NCBI RefSeq assembly: GCF_026241315.1
Contig: NZ_JAPHNA010000003.1
Span: 62,001 to 126,000, forward strand
Reading direction: 5' to 3'
Length of the DNA: 64,000 nucleotides
Origin: Campylobacter sp. MIT 21-1684
Lineage (GTDB): Bacteria > Campylobacterota > Campylobacteria > Campylobacterales > Campylobacteraceae
The translations under genes and the position numbers were made by a program. The notes beneath the pieces are model-generated. The model worked only from the letters and a program-made list of their open reading frames with translations, made no database searches and was not told the origin of the DNA. Positions 54,206 to 63,928 of this stretch are shown here, in pieces (positions within the stretch are counted from its first letter, which is position 1; each line of letters opens with the position of its first letter).

Positions 54206-54958
54206 CTATTCCTCATCATAACAAAGCCAAATTTTGGCTGTATTTTTCAAAGCATTTAAATCACTTGTTGCATAAAAATGTAATTTTGCTTTGTGTTTAA
54301 GGCTTTTTAATTTCTTATGCTTTTTCAAAAATTTGACGATAGCATCGCCTGAATGAATCAATTGTGTCTTTTTACCAAAATATTCCTGTAAAGCTTTTGA
54401 AAGAAAAGGGAAATGGGTGCAGGCTAAAATTACCACGTCCGGCACGGTAATCGTTTTAAAATAGTATTTAAAAGCACTCTGAAGGAATTCACCCTCAAAA
54501 ATTCCCTCTTCTACCATTGGTACAAAAAGCCCTGTTGCAAGGGCTTTAACATTCGTAAAACCTTGTTTTGCGAGTCGAATTTGATATTCTTTAGAACGAA
54601 TAGTTGCCTTTGTACCTATGATAAGAATTTCTTTCTCTTTTTCTTTTAAATTTGCCTTTGTGGCCTCAACACCAGCATCTATAACTCCATAAACGGGATA
54701 TTCAGCCTTAGCTCTCAAAGCCTCTAAAGCATAGGCACTTGCTGTATTGCAAGCAACAATAAGCATATCAATTTTAAAAGGGGTAAAAAATTCTAAAGCT
54801 TCAAGACAAAATTTAATGATAGTTTGTTTATCTTTTACTCCATAAGGCACTCTAGCTGTATCTCCATAATAAATTACTTCATCAAAAAGTTTTGCTTCAT
54901 AAAGTGTCCTTAAAACGCTTAAGCCTCCAACACCACTATCAAAAACTCCCACTCTCAT
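54206..54958 (-). CDS. murI: Glutamate racemase
   Basis: Supplies D-glutamate for peptidoglycan. The 250-residue protein shows FDSGVGGLSVLR near residue 6 and YYGDTARVPYG near 30. The catalytic cysteine pair lies in VACNTASAYA and LACTHFPFL. It is one base after the NlpC/P60 lipoprotein gene on the same strand. Confidence 0.96.
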   Translation of the reverse strand: MRVGVFDSGVGGLSVLRTLYEAKLFDEVIYYGDTARVPYGVKDKQTIIKFCLEALEFFTPFKIDMLIVACNTASAYALEALRAKAEYPVYGVIDAGVEATKANLKEKEKEILIIGTKATIRSKEYQIRLAKQGFTNVKALATGLFVPMVEEGIFEGEFLQSAFKYYFKTITVPDVVILACTHFPFLSKALQEYFGKKTQLIHSGDAIVKFLKKHKKLKSLKHKAKLHFYATSDLNALKNTAKIWLCYDEE

Positions 54959-54959
54959 A

Positions 54960-55433
54960 TCAATTCTTTAAAACAAATCTTCTTGCACCTAAATATCTTG
55001 TTTTCCAATATGAATTTTCAAGACTAACCTCTCTTACTCCACCTTTTACAGAAAGATGAATAAACTTATTTTCACTTGTGTAAATGCCGACGTGGAGTCC
55101 ATTGGGACCCCTGCCTGTTTTAAAAAATACCAAATCTCCACTTTGTAACTGTGATTTTGAAATTTTCAAACCAGAATGAAGTTGCGCAACAGTGGTACGT
55201 GGAATAGAAATTTTAAAAGAATATAAAGCATTTTGAGTAAAAGCAGAACAATCGGCTCCTTTTTTTGTCATTCCACCTAAAACATAAGGAGTTTTGCTCC
55301 ACTCTTTTGCCATCTTCTTTAATTTTTCTTCTACCTCTAAAGATTTCAAAGAAATATTATAAGAAGTATTTTGATACAAAGCACAAGCACTAAAAAAAAG
55401 TACAATAGTGCTAAGCAAAAATATTTTCATCAT
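54960..55433 (-). CDS. NlpC/P60 peptidoglycan hydrolase, probable lipoprotein
   Basis: A 157-residue putative endopeptidase cleaving cell-wall stem peptides in the periplasm. Catalytic residues are seen as GADCSAFTQNAL (Cys), GLHVGIYTS (His) and FIHLS. The N-terminus [20 protein letters not shown] looks like a lipoprotein signal. ATG 55433 overlaps the nhaA2 stop (TAATG). The open frame to 55487 runs into nhaA2. Confidence 0.87.
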   Translation of the reverse strand: MMKIFLLSTIVLFFSACALYQNTSYNISLKSLEVEEKLKKMAKEWSKTPYVLGGMTKKGADCSAFTQNALYSFKISIPRTTVAQLHSGLKISKSQLQSGDLVFFKTGRGPNGLHVGIYTSENKFIHLSVKGGVREVSLENSYWKTRYLGARRFVLKN

Positions 55434-56602
55434 TATGATAGTTTTGCAAAAAATCGCAGATAAATAAAACCAAAAATCCCAGAACAAAGTGAAGCTATAA
55501 GTATAGAAAGATTATCAACATAATCAAAAATATCACTTACCTCATAAGCAAGTCCATCAATAAACAAACTCATAGTAAAACCTATACCTGTAAGTATGCA
55601 AATTCCATATAACTGCTTTAAATTTGCGCCTTGAGGAAGTTCTGCAAATTTCAATTTTATAGCAAGATAAGAAAATAAAAATACTCCTAACTGTTTTCCT
55701 AGAAAAAGCCCTAAGAAAATTCCTATACTTACACCAGAAAAAATATCTTTTATATCAATGTTTGATAAATTTACTCCAGCATTTGCAAAAGCAAAAAGTG
55801 GCAAGATAACAAAAGAAAGCCAAAATCTGAGACTTTCATAAATATTTTCTAAAAATTCTTCACCATTTTTTGTATTCATAGGAATAAAAAATGCTGTAAT
55901 AATTCCAGCTAAAGTCGCGTGTACCCCGCTCTTGAGTACGCTCACCCAAAGTATAATAGAACAAATAAAATAAAAAGAAGCACGGGTAATGTGAAAAAGA
56001 TTGAGAATTAACATAGCTATAATGGCAATACCGCTGATAATAAAAGCAAAAATAGAAAGTTCTGTGGTATAAAAAATCGCAATAATTAAAATAGCTCCCA
56101 CATCATCAAAAATAGCTAAAGATAAGAGAAAAATCTTTAAACTGCTTGGAATGTGCTTTCCACACATCATTAAAATTGATAAGGCAAAAGCTGTATCTGT
56201 GGCTGTTGGAATTGCCCAACCTTTTAAGATATAAGTATTTCCAAGATTCACAAGAACAAAGAACAAAGCCGGTACTAAAATACCACCTAAAGCAGCACAA
56301 AGAGGGAGGACAATGTTTCGTGGATTCTTTAACTCACCATGGATAAATTCTTTCTTCAATTCAAGCCCTATAGCAAAGAAAAAAACAGAAATGAGTCCAT
56401 CATTTATCCAAAGTAAAAGAGGTTTGTTTAGTTCAAATTCCCCTATACTGAAACCTGCCCTAAGATTTAAAAATTCACCATATATACCACTTAAAGAACC
56501 ATTTTGTATAAACAAAGCAAGAAAAGTACAAAGTATCAGCAGAATTCCGCCAAAAGCTTCATTAAGCACTAAAGTTTTTATTCTTATTAAGGCATTGTTC
56601 AT
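55433..56602 (-). CDS. nhaA2: Na+/H+ antiporter NhaA (second copy)
   Basis: A 389-residue inner-membrane antiporter with about 12 helices. Transport residues are conserved: [15 protein letters not shown] and the AIFDDVGAI aspartate pair; GVHATLAGI also present. It overlaps nhaA1 by 4 bases (ATGA). A 66-bp stretch near the 3' end is identical to the upstream paralogue although the genes are otherwise diverged. Confidence 0.94.
   Translation of the reverse strand: MNNALIRIKTLVLNEAFGGILLILCTFLALFIQNGSLSGIYGEFLNLRAGFSIGEFELNKPLLLWINDGLISVFFFAIGLELKKEFIHGELKNPRNIVLPLCAALGGILVPALFFVLVNLGNTYILKGWAIPTATDTAFALSILMMCGKHIPSSLKIFLLSLAIFDDVGAILIIAIFYTTELSIFAFIISGIAIIAMLILNLFHITRASFYFICSIILWVSVLKSGVHATLAGIITAFFIPMNTKNGEEFLENIYESLRFWLSFVILPLFAFANAGVNLSNIDIKDIFSGVSIGIFLGLFLGKQLGVFLFSYLAIKLKFAELPQGANLKQLYGICILTGIGFTMSLFIDGLAYEVSDIFDYVDNLSILIASLCSGIFGFIYLRFFAKLS
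55544..55609. repeat. 66-bp identity block shared by nhaA2 and nhaA1, copy in nhaA2
   Basis: Base-for-base identical to 56701-56766. It encodes the conserved helix [20 protein letters not shown] in both antiporters. Confidence 0.93.
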
Positions 56603-57747
56603 CGCACAATCTTAAGATAAATATAACCTAAAATAGCACTTAAAAAACTTGCAATTAAAATAGCAAGTTTGTCTGCATATTCAAAAACATTACTATTTTG
56701 ATAAGCAAGTCCATCAATAAACAAACTCATAGTAAAACCTATACCTGTAAGTATGCAAATTCCATAAAATTGGTTATACTTCACACTTTGAGGCAGACTT
56801 GCAAGTTTCAATTGTATAGCTATATAACAGAAGAAAAAAACTCCAAGCTGTTTTCCTAAAAATAATCCAAGAATAATACCAAGACTTACAGGAGAAAGGA
56901 CAGCAGAAAAGTCCATACCTCTTACATCTATACCAGCATTTGCAAAAGCAAAAAGCGGCAAGATAAAATAAATAACCCAAGGATTGAGATCTTTATAAAC
57001 TTCGTGTAAATAAGGCTTTTTGTTTTTTTTATCTAAAGGAATAAATAAAGCGATAATTACTCCGGCTAAAGTTGCATGTACTCCACTTTTTAACATAGCT
57101 ATCCAAAGTACGACTCCAACTAAAACATATAAAGAAAGGTGGGTAACATGAAAATAATTAAGAAAAAACAAAATAACAATACAAAAAAGACAAAGAAAGA
57201 GTGCAAAAGTTGAAAGTTCGCTTGTATAAAACAAAGCAATGATTATTATTGCACCCAAATCATCAAAAATTGCAAGAGAGAGTAAAAAAAGTTTTAAACT
57301 TGTTGGAATTTTATTACCTAAAAGCATCAAAATTCCAACGGCAAAAGCAATGTCAGTGGCTGTTGGTATTGCCCAGCCTTTCATTGCAAAATCGTGATTA
57401 CAATTAATAGCAACAAAAAACAAAGCTGGTACAATCATTCCACCTAAAGCTCCAAATATAGGCAAAGAAACGGCACGAATGTTTTGAAGCTGCCCACGTA
57501 CAATCTCATATTTAAGCTCAAGCCCGATACAGAGAAAAAAAATAGCAATCAAACCATCATTGATCCATAAATCAAGAGGCTTAGAAATTTGAAAATCATC
57601 AAAGCCGACTGTAAAAGTAGCTTGGAGAAAATCGGTATAAATCACACTTAAAGAAGAATTCTTGCAAAATAAAGCAAAGAAAGTGAAAAACACAAGTAAA
57701 ATACCCGGGAAAGTCTCACTTAAAACAATTTTCTTTATAGTATGCAT
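56599..57747 (-). CDS. nhaA1: Na+/H+ antiporter NhaA (first copy)
   Basis: A 382-residue antiporter. [24 protein letters not shown] and [10 protein letters not shown] correspond to the sodium- and proton-binding helices of E. coli NhaA. It is first of the run nhaA1-nhaA2-NlpC-murI-map, all overlapping or within 2 bases, hence one transcript. Tandem nhaA genes are also found in C. jejuni (Cj1654c-Cj1655c, from memory). Confidence 0.95.
   Translation of the reverse strand: MHTIKKIVLSETFPGILLVFFTFFALFCKNSSLSVIYTDFLQATFTVGFDDFQISKPLDLWINDGLIAIFFLCIGLELKYEIVRGQLQNIRAVSLPIFGALGGMIVPALFFVAINCNHDFAMKGWAIPTATDIAFAVGILMLLGNKIPTSLKLFLLSLAIFDDLGAIIIIALFYTSELSTFALFLCLFCIVILFFLNYFHVTHLSLYVLVGVVLWIAMLKSGVHATLAGVIIALFIPLDKKNKKPYLHEVYKDLNPWVIYFILPLFAFANAGIDVRGMDFSAVLSPVSLGIILGLFLGKQLGVFFFCYIAIQLKLASLPQSVKYNQFYGICILTGIGFTMSLFIDGLAYQNSNVFEYADKLAILIASFLSAILGYIYLKIVR
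56701..56766. repeat. 66-bp identity block, copy in nhaA1
   Basis: Partner of 55544-55609. The bases immediately flanking both copies differ. Confidence 0.93.
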
Positions 57748-57855
57748 CGTTTCTCCTAAAATAATTTAATGTATTCTTTAATGGAAGTAGTAATAAACAA
57801 TATAAAATTATATCGAAAAAATACTAAATAAATAATTAGAAGCTTTTGTTTTAGA

Positions 57856-57880
57856 AAAATAGGGCAAAAACTGCCCCATT
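57856..57880 (-). terminator. Terminator after the small motility protein gene
   Basis: GGGGCA/TGCCC stem with a T-rich loop, followed on the minus strand by TATTTTTC. It lies 10-35 bases after the stop codon. Confidence 0.65.
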
Positions 57881-57889
57881 GTAAGATAT

Positions 57890-58057
57890 TTAGGCATAAA
57901 TATCTAATAAACCATTAGAACTCGTTGTCTGTTGGTTTTGAGTATTCTCTTGCATACCCTCAATGAGCTTTGCTGCTAATTGCTCATTCGTGTCTATTGA
58001 TTTTTTCAAGACCGAAGTATTTACTGACGTAAAAAGATTAGCAATATTCAAATCCAT
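57890..58057 (-). CDS. Small putative motility protein (YjfB-like)
   Basis: A 55-residue protein: MDLNIANLFTSVNTSVLKKS, then QLAAKLIEGMQ and a Gln/Thr/Ser-rich tail ending LLDIYA. AAGGAGG lies 5 bases upstream. The pattern matches the YjfB/putative motility protein family, and C. jejuni has a homologue upstream of nhaA1 (Cj1656c, from memory). A sigma28 promoter precedes it, and a terminator follows, so it is a single-gene flagellar-regulon transcript. Biochemical role unknown. Confidence 0.8.
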   Translation of the reverse strand: MDLNIANLFTSVNTSVLKKSIDTNEQLAAKLIEGMQENTQNQQTTSSNGLLDIYA

Positions 58058-58092
58058 AAGATCCTCCTTGATTGTAATTTTGAGATATTCTT

Positions 58093-58117
58093 ATATCGGT
58101 TATATTTATAAAAACTT
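58093..58117 (-). promoter_or_regulatory. Sigma28 (FliA) promoter of the small motility gene
   Basis: The minus strand reads AAGTTTT, 12 bases, CGATAT. This fits the Campylobacter FliA consensus (AAGTTT ... CGATAT/A). The start codon is about 36 bases downstream. Confidence 0.7.
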
Positions 58118-58121
58118 GAAC

Positions 58122-59045
58122 TTAATTGATAAAAAATTCCTCTATGCTCTTTCGCATCGATATTTCATCATTAATACTATTAACCAAAATTCTAAAATTA
58201 CAAGAATCTCGAAGTCCTTTAGAATACTCATACAAATGTTTTTTAAAAATATTTATACCTTGAGTATTGTAGTGCTTTATCATCTCTTCAAAATGAGTAA
58301 GGACAATCTCTTTTTTCAAAGCATTATCTACGCTTTTTCCATATTTTATTTCATAAAAAATCCAAGGTTTTCCTATACTTGCTCGACCTATCATCAAACC
58401 ATCGCAAGCGGTAGTTTCATAGACTTTTTTTGCATTAGAAGAATCAATATCTCCATTTGCAATAACGGGAATTGTAACACTTGCCTTAGCTTGTGCTATG
58501 GAATCATAATCAGCCTTTCCGCTATAAAGCTGTTTTCGTGTACGTCCGTGAATGCTGATAAAATCAACTCCAAGTTCTTCGCAAATTTTTGCCATTTTTT
58601 CCGGATATTTTTCATTAAAACCGAGTCTGAATTTAACACTCGTAAGCTTCTTTCTTGTGGCATCTTTAATTGTTCCAACAAGACTTTTAAAAAGTTCTAA
58701 ATCCTTAAGTAAAGCACTTCCTGCACATTGCTTTATGACTTTATTTACAGGACAACCACAATTAAAATCTATCCCATCAACAAAATCCATATCATTAAGC
58801 ATTTGCACTGCTTTTTTCAGCACCTGTTTTTGACCACCTGCTATTTGCACGATATAAGGATTTTCAAGTTCTGCTTTTTTCAACATATGCAGAGTTTTTG
58901 AACTTTGAAAAACCAAAGCATTGGAGCTTATCATTTCACTTATCGTAACATCGACACCAAATTTTTTAACAAGATTACGAAAAGGTAAGTCTGAAAAACC
59001 TGCCATAGGAGCAAGAAAAAGAGGTTTTTTGCTAAAATCTATCAT
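58122..59045 (-). CDS. dusB: tRNA-dihydrouridine synthase
   Basis: FMN enzyme reducing uridines in tRNA D-loops. The 307-residue protein has LAPMAGFSDLPFR near residue 11, GIDFNCGCPVNKV with the catalytic cysteine (about C100), SIHGRTRKQLYSG, PVIANGDI and GLMIGRASIGKPW. The sub-family (DusB rather than DusA/C) is likely but not certain. Its start overlaps the stop of the next upstream gene by 4 bases. Confidence 0.93.
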   Translation of the reverse strand: MIDFSKKPLFLAPMAGFSDLPFRNLVKKFGVDVTISEMISSNALVFQSSKTLHMLKKAELENPYIVQIAGGQKQVLKKAVQMLNDMDFVDGIDFNCGCPVNKVIKQCAGSALLKDLELFKSLVGTIKDATRKKLTSVKFRLGFNEKYPEKMAKICEELGVDFISIHGRTRKQLYSGKADYDSIAQAKASVTIPVIANGDIDSSNAKKVYETTACDGLMIGRASIGKPWIFYEIKYGKSVDNALKKEIVLTHFEEMIKHYNTQGINIFKKHLYEYSKGLRDSCNFRILVNSINDEISMRKSIEEFFIN

Positions 59046-60028
59046 TGAATAAAAGAAACAAGATCTACTGCAATATTTTTCTCACGAAGCACCAAAAAAG
59101 CTTTAAAATCGTTAAATTCTTTCTCATCGCTACGAATTTGTTCTCTTAATTCATCTAAAAGCCCAAATTCGCTTAAAAGATACAAATATGCCCGTAAAGC
59201 TTCACTGTTTTGCTCTTTTATCTTCTTAAAAATCCCTAAAAGAGCATCAGGTTGTAATGCCTTTACACTCATTTTTGCCACGCTAAGATACTGTTCTTGA
59301 TTGAAATTTGAATGGGCTAAAAGTACTTCATATTCTGCTTCACTCAATTTTAAATCACCATTTTGAAATCGTTTAAATAAAGAAAGCACTTGGTATGCCT
59401 TTTTAGGTACTTTATTGTTTTTAATCTGTTCATAGCTACCTTTTTTAAGCAAATTTTCAAAGGCAAGTTCTTCGTATTCATCTTTCAACTCATAACAATT
59501 TTTAACTTTAGCATAAGCATAATTTATGTCATTATTAATACGATTTTTTTCATTTTGCAATAAAAGTACATTATTGTGCTCAAGTTTTAATTTACTAAGA
59601 TTAACATACTCTCCTCTTTTCACTCCGTCTATAAGATCTAATATTTCATTAGTTTTAGGAAATTCTGGATTCTTCTGATGATTTTTAAGCATTTTAACAA
59701 GTTCTTCAACAGAACGAAATTCTTTAGTACTAAAATTGCTTTTAGGTTCTTTCTCTAAAAGCAAATCAATAATCAAATTTTCAAATTTTGCAGCATCTTT
59801 GAAAAAATGCTTAAATTTTAAAGAGCGTAAAAAACCATAAAAACTCATATGCAATAAAGAAAAAAAGAAAAAAAGCACAAGAGGTATAATAAACCACACT
59901 GCCACAGGAAGGTGCAAAGAAAAATTAGCTATACTAAGAGTGTATTCTCCCAAATCAAGATAAAAAACAAAAGCAGCAATAATAGCTATATAAATGAAAC
60001 TTGCTAAACTAAACAATCTCGTTTTCAT
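59042..60028 (-). CDS. Membrane-anchored protein of unknown function
   Basis: A 328-residue protein with two N-terminal membrane helices (ASFIYIAIIAAFVFYL and VAVWFIIPLVLFFFFSL) and a long, charged, helical cytoplasmic part. Start ATG 60028 overlaps the dksA-like stop (ATGA) and has AAAGGAG upstream. It sits between the dksA-like gene and dusB, as in C. jejuni (Cj0124c by position). I do not recognise the domain. Confidence 0.8.
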   Translation of the reverse strand: MKTRLFSLASFIYIAIIAAFVFYLDLGEYTLSIANFSLHLPVAVWFIIPLVLFFFFSLLHMSFYGFLRSLKFKHFFKDAAKFENLIIDLLLEKEPKSNFSTKEFRSVEELVKMLKNHQKNPEFPKTNEILDLIDGVKRGEYVNLSKLKLEHNNVLLLQNEKNRINNDINYAYAKVKNCYELKDEYEELAFENLLKKGSYEQIKNNKVPKKAYQVLSLFKRFQNGDLKLSEAEYEVLLAHSNFNQEQYLSVAKMSVKALQPDALLGIFKKIKEQNSEALRAYLYLLSEFGLLDELREQIRSDEKEFNDFKAFLVLREKNIAVDLVSFIQ

Positions 60029-60378
60029 AAATTCTCCTTTTCTATATTTTGACGACATACTATGCAGTACTTTGCGTGAGGCTTTACATTGAGTCGTTTT
60101 ATAGGAATTTCTTCATCACACGATTCGCAAATCCCGTAAGTTCCATTTTTAATCTTTTGTAAAGATTCTTCTATATCATACAATTCTTGCTTTAAATTTG
60201 CACTAATAGCTAAATCAATTTGCGAACCTGTTTCTATGACAGAAAAATCAACGCTATCGCTAGGAACGCTATTGTGTAAAGCTTCTATTTCTTTAGAATT
60301 ACTTTGCAAATTCTCAGCTATACTTTGCTTTCTTTTTTCCAAAAAATCCTTAAAGATTTGCATCTCACTATTTTTCAT
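60025..60378 (-). CDS. dksA: DksA/TraR-type zinc-finger protein
   Basis: A 117-residue RNA polymerase-binding regulator of the stringent response type. A helical N-terminal coiled coil is followed by a C4 zinc finger: C84-x2-C87 ... C105-x2-C108 (GICESCDEEIP; AKYCIVCR). The coiled-coil tip normally carries DxxDxA; here it reads DSVDFSV, so the tip differs. It is coupled to the membrane-protein gene downstream. Confidence 0.88.
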   Translation of the reverse strand: MKNSEMQIFKDFLEKRKQSIAENLQSNSKEIEALHNSVPSDSVDFSVIETGSQIDLAISANLKQELYDIEESLQKIKNGTYGICESCDEEIPIKRLNVKPHAKYCIVCRQNIEKENL

Positions 60379-60387
60379 TTTTCTATC

Positions 60388-60837
60388 CTATTTATGATAC
60401 GGGTGATTGCTTTTGATACAAAAAGCACGATAAATCTGCTCCAATAAAAGAATTTTTACAAAATGATGTGCTAAGGTCAATTTGCTAAGACTTAATGAAA
60501 AATTAAAACTTTGACAAAATTCTTCTCTCAAACCATAAGCTCCGCCTATGAAAAAACGTAGTTCATTTTTATTTTCGATAAAATCGGCAAATTCTTTACT
60601 ATCAAAAGCTTTTCCTTTCTCATCTAAAACCACGCAGAAACCTTTTTTGTGTGGCGTAAAAACCTCTTCATAGCTTTTTTTGGCTGCAAGAGCATTGCGA
60701 TTTTGTGCATTAGCAATCTTGCGATCAAAAAGATTGTGTTCTTTTAAAGTAGCAAAAAAAGAAATATATTTTCTATATTTTTCAGCCAACGACTCAAATT
60801 CTTTGTGTTTTTGTATAGAAAAAATATGAATTTGCAT
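60388..60837 (-). CDS. rlmH: 23S rRNA pseudouridine-1915 N3-methyltransferase
   Basis: SPOUT methyltransferase acting on 70S ribosomes. The 149-residue protein has the SAM-knot motif [14 protein letters not shown] near residue 94, [19 protein letters not shown] and the closing NHPYHK. It overlaps accD by one base. Confidence 0.95.
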   Translation of the reverse strand: MQIHIFSIQKHKEFESLAEKYRKYISFFATLKEHNLFDRKIANAQNRNALAAKKSYEEVFTPHKKGFCVVLDEKGKAFDSKEFADFIENKNELRFFIGGAYGLREEFCQSFNFSLSLSKLTLAHHFVKILLLEQIYRAFCIKSNHPYHK

Positions 60838-61679
60838 TATTTTCCACTGAAAAATTGTAAAGCATCACTAAGGTATTTTTTCATTTGAGATCTTTCAACA
60901 AGAGCATCTATAAGACCGTGTTCAAGCAAAAATTCGGCTTTTTGAAAACCTTGTGGCAAATCAGAACCTATAGTTTGCTTAATCACTCTTGCACCGGCAA
61001 AACCAATCAAAGCACCAGGTTCGGCAATGATTAAATCCCCTAACCAAGCAAAAGAAGCTGAAACTCCACCCATAGTAGGATCGGTTAAAACACTTATATA
61101 AGGGAGTCTTTCTTTACTTAATAGCTTTAAAGCAGCACTTGTTTTGCTCATTTGCATCAAAGAATAAGTACTTTCTTGCATTCTTGCTCCTCCGCTTGCA
61201 GAAACAATAATAAGCGGTGTTTTAGTACTGATAGCCCTTTGTATAGCACGTACTATCTTTTCACCTTCAACAGAACCAAGCGAACCACCCATAAAAGAAA
61301 AGTCAAAAACTACAAGCTGTGTTTTTAGTCCATTTATAGTACATTCACCGCTTGTTATGGCAGATTTTCTTCCTGTTTTATGTTCAGCTTCACTCAATCT
61401 TTTTTTATAAGATTTGCTATCGACAAATTTAAGCGGGTCCGTAGCTTCTAGTTTCATATCAAACTCCACAAAAGAATTCTCATCACTAAGCAAGTGAATT
61501 CTTTCAACAGAGGAAATCCTCATATGATAAGAACATTTTGGACACACATTCGCATAAGATTCCATTTCTTTATAATACATCAAAGCGTGGCAATTCTGAC
61601 ATTTCACCCAATGATTTGGCATTTCTTTTGGACTAGGCTGCTTTTTTCGTATCTTTGAAAAAATATCTGTAAAATTCAT
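60837..61679 (-). CDS. accD: Acetyl-CoA carboxylase carboxyltransferase subunit beta
   Basis: Works with AccA to carboxylate acetyl-CoA for fatty acid synthesis. The 280-residue protein has an N-terminal C4 zinc ribbon ([10 protein letters not shown] ... CPKCSYHM) and the crotonase-fold core with [26 protein letters not shown] and [13 protein letters not shown] 17-bp direct repeat flanks the start codon (61646-61662 and 61681-61697), duplicating part of codons 6-11 into the upstream region. Confidence 0.96.
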   Translation of the reverse strand: MNFTDIFSKIRKKQPSPKEMPNHWVKCQNCHALMYYKEMESYANVCPKCSYHMRISSVERIHLLSDENSFVEFDMKLEATDPLKFVDSKSYKKRLSEAEHKTGRKSAITSGECTINGLKTQLVVFDFSFMGGSLGSVEGEKIVRAIQRAISTKTPLIIVSASGGARMQESTYSLMQMSKTSAALKLLSKERLPYISVLTDPTMGGVSASFAWLGDLIIAEPGALIGFAGARVIKQTIGSDLPQGFQKAEFLLEHGLIDALVERSQMKKYLSDALQFFSGK

Positions 61680-61702
61680 CTTCGTATCTTTGAAAAATTG
61701 TT

Positions 61703-63928
61703 TTAAAAACGTGTCCCAAGAGTAAATTCAAAAACATTGGTATCATCATTTTTTTTCTCATTAAGCGGTTTAGCAAAAACTAATTGCAAAGGTCCTATCG
61801 GAGTAATCCATTCTATACCAAGTCCTGTACTCATTCTTTGAATTTCGTCTATTTTTTTTTGCCCTATACTACCATAATCAAAAAAAACAGCACCTCGAAG
61901 TTTAATCCTGTCAATAAGTGGAAAACTTAGCTCCACAGAATTCGCAAATGCTATTGTTCCACCAATTTCATCTCCATATATATTTTTTGGGCTTACAGTA
62001 CGATTTTCAAAACCTCGAATTGAACGAATCCCGCCCAAATAAATCCTCTCATTAATAGGGATATAACCTGTATCCCACACTTTATAGAAACTTGCTTTAT
62101 AGCGATAAATTAAATCCCAACCTATATAATCCTCTAAACCTTGATAAAAATTAAATCTTGAGCTTGAAGAGAGGAATTTCTCATCGCCACCAAGTCCTGC
62201 AATTTCAATTCCTGTAGAAGCAATAATTCCAGAACGAGGCAAGTAATAATCATCTGTATTATTAAAACTTATTGTAGGCGTGATTGAACTCTTAAGACTT
62301 TCCCCTAAGATATAGCCTGTTCTTAAAAGAGTTGGACTAAGTTTGTAAATCTTACTTTGTTCTAAATTATAAGTAAGACTTGCGCTAAAATACCGTGCAA
62401 ATTGACGCCCTAAAGTAATATCAAAACCATAATTTTTTTCTGAATAATTATCCCATTCATAGTCACTTGAATAGAGTGTACCTCCGAGGCTGTATTTGGA
62501 ATCTAAAACGCGAGGATTCACAAGACTGATCCTCCCTGAAAGCGTTTGCTGACTCCTATCAACATTGATAGAACTTCGGATACCTGAACCAAAAATGTTG
62601 CTATCTGTTAAAGAGGCATTCAAAAGCAAGCCATCGCTTGAACCATATCCAATTCCTCCAGAGATAGTCCCCGTAGAAGCTTCTTTAAGCTCAACAATCA
62701 AATCTATGTGCGTATCATCAACCTTTTCTTCCTTGATATTTACCTCATCAAAATAAGAAGTTCTCCTTAGAGCATTTTTTGATTCTATGAGATTGCTACG
62801 ATTATAAAGATTGCCTTCTGTGATAAAAAGCTCACGACGCACTACTCTATCGACAGTACGAGAATTCCCTGAAATAATAATATTTCTTATATAGACTTTT
62901 TCATTTGGAATAACTTTAAAATCAACATTTGCTTCTTGTGTTTGGTCATTTTTTTCAATATCCGGAAAAACTTGCACAAAGGCATAGCCCAAATCAACAC
63001 TTTGAATTTCTATCAAAGCAACATCTTTTCTTATGTCTTCTATATTTATCGTTTTGCCAATTTTAGAACGCAATTTTTTAAGAGTTTTTGCATTTTCTTC
63101 ATCACTAAAAAGAGGATTTTCTAAACTGATATTTTTGATTTTGTAAGGTTTTCCTTCTTGGATAAAATAAGTCAAATGAGCATTATAGCTGTCAGTATAA
63201 GTTTTAAGATATGGTGGAGAAACTCGTACATCTAAATAACCTTTTTTCATATATTCATCTGCAATTCTTGAGCTGTCATTACTAAGTTCAAAAATTTTCA
63301 ATTTTCCATCATTTCTTCCCCATAGCCACCCCATAAACTCTCTCTCTTTATTACTTAGTACAGGTTCTACTTTGGAGTATGAAAGTTTTGTGTTTCCACT
63401 AAAATATACTTTATCAATGACAATATTCTCTCCACGATTAACTATAAATTCAAGCTCCAAACCTTCAGTGTTTTCAAGAGTTTTTTTCTTTACTTCTACC
63501 ACAGTGTCAAAATAGCTTCTTGCTTCATAGTATGCCTTAATTCTTTCACTCGCTTCTTTAATACTTGCCTCACTAAATAAAGCCCCTTTTTTAATCCCTA
63601 TAATACTTTCGATTTGCTTTCTATCGTTTGAAGCAATACCTGTTATGGTAATCTTAACAATACTTGGTTTTTCAGTTATGATAAAATGGAGAACACCATT
63701 ATTTTCTTCCACCGAGATATTTTCAAAATAATTCTGTTTATAAAGTTCAATAAGAGCAGTATTAACTTTAGCAGAACTAATTTCTTCTCCAATCTTAAGC
63801 CCTGTGAGATTTACAGCGCTTGTTGTTGAAAGTTGTTTTAATCCACTAAATTGAATTTCTTTAAGAGGTATTGCACTAGCACCAATAGCAAAAAAAGTAC
63901 AAATACTAACAATCTTTCTCATCTTCAT
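61703..63928 (-). CDS. bamA: Outer-membrane protein assembly factor BamA
   Basis: Core of the machinery that folds beta-barrel proteins into the outer membrane. The 741-residue protein has a signal peptide (MKMRKIVSICTFFAIGASA), POTRA repeats spanning roughly residues 20-400, and an Omp85 barrel including the RGF motif in LGGIRSIRGFENRTVSP, ending in an aromatic residue (EFTLGTRF). An alternative start two codons in (MRKIV) is possible. A gap of 23 bases separates it from accD downstream on the same strand. Confidence 0.95.
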   Translation of the reverse strand: MKMRKIVSICTFFAIGASAIPLKEIQFSGLKQLSTTSAVNLTGLKIGEEISSAKVNTALIELYKQNYFENISVEENNGVLHFIITEKPSIVKITITGIASNDRKQIESIIGIKKGALFSEASIKEASERIKAYYEARSYFDTVVEVKKKTLENTEGLELEFIVNRGENIVIDKVYFSGNTKLSYSKVEPVLSNKEREFMGWLWGRNDGKLKIFELSNDSSRIADEYMKKGYLDVRVSPPYLKTYTDSYNAHLTYFIQEGKPYKIKNISLENPLFSDEENAKTLKKLRSKIGKTINIEDIRKDVALIEIQSVDLGYAFVQVFPDIEKNDQTQEANVDFKVIPNEKVYIRNIIISGNSRTVDRVVRRELFITEGNLYNRSNLIESKNALRRTSYFDEVNIKEEKVDDTHIDLIVELKEASTGTISGGIGYGSSDGLLLNASLTDSNIFGSGIRSSINVDRSQQTLSGRISLVNPRVLDSKYSLGGTLYSSDYEWDNYSEKNYGFDITLGRQFARYFSASLTYNLEQSKIYKLSPTLLRTGYILGESLKSSITPTISFNNTDDYYLPRSGIIASTGIEIAGLGGDEKFLSSSSRFNFYQGLEDYIGWDLIYRYKASFYKVWDTGYIPINERIYLGGIRSIRGFENRTVSPKNIYGDEIGGTIAFANSVELSFPLIDRIKLRGAVFFDYGSIGQKKIDEIQRMSTGLGIEWITPIGPLQLVFAKPLNEKKNDDTNVFEFTLGTRF

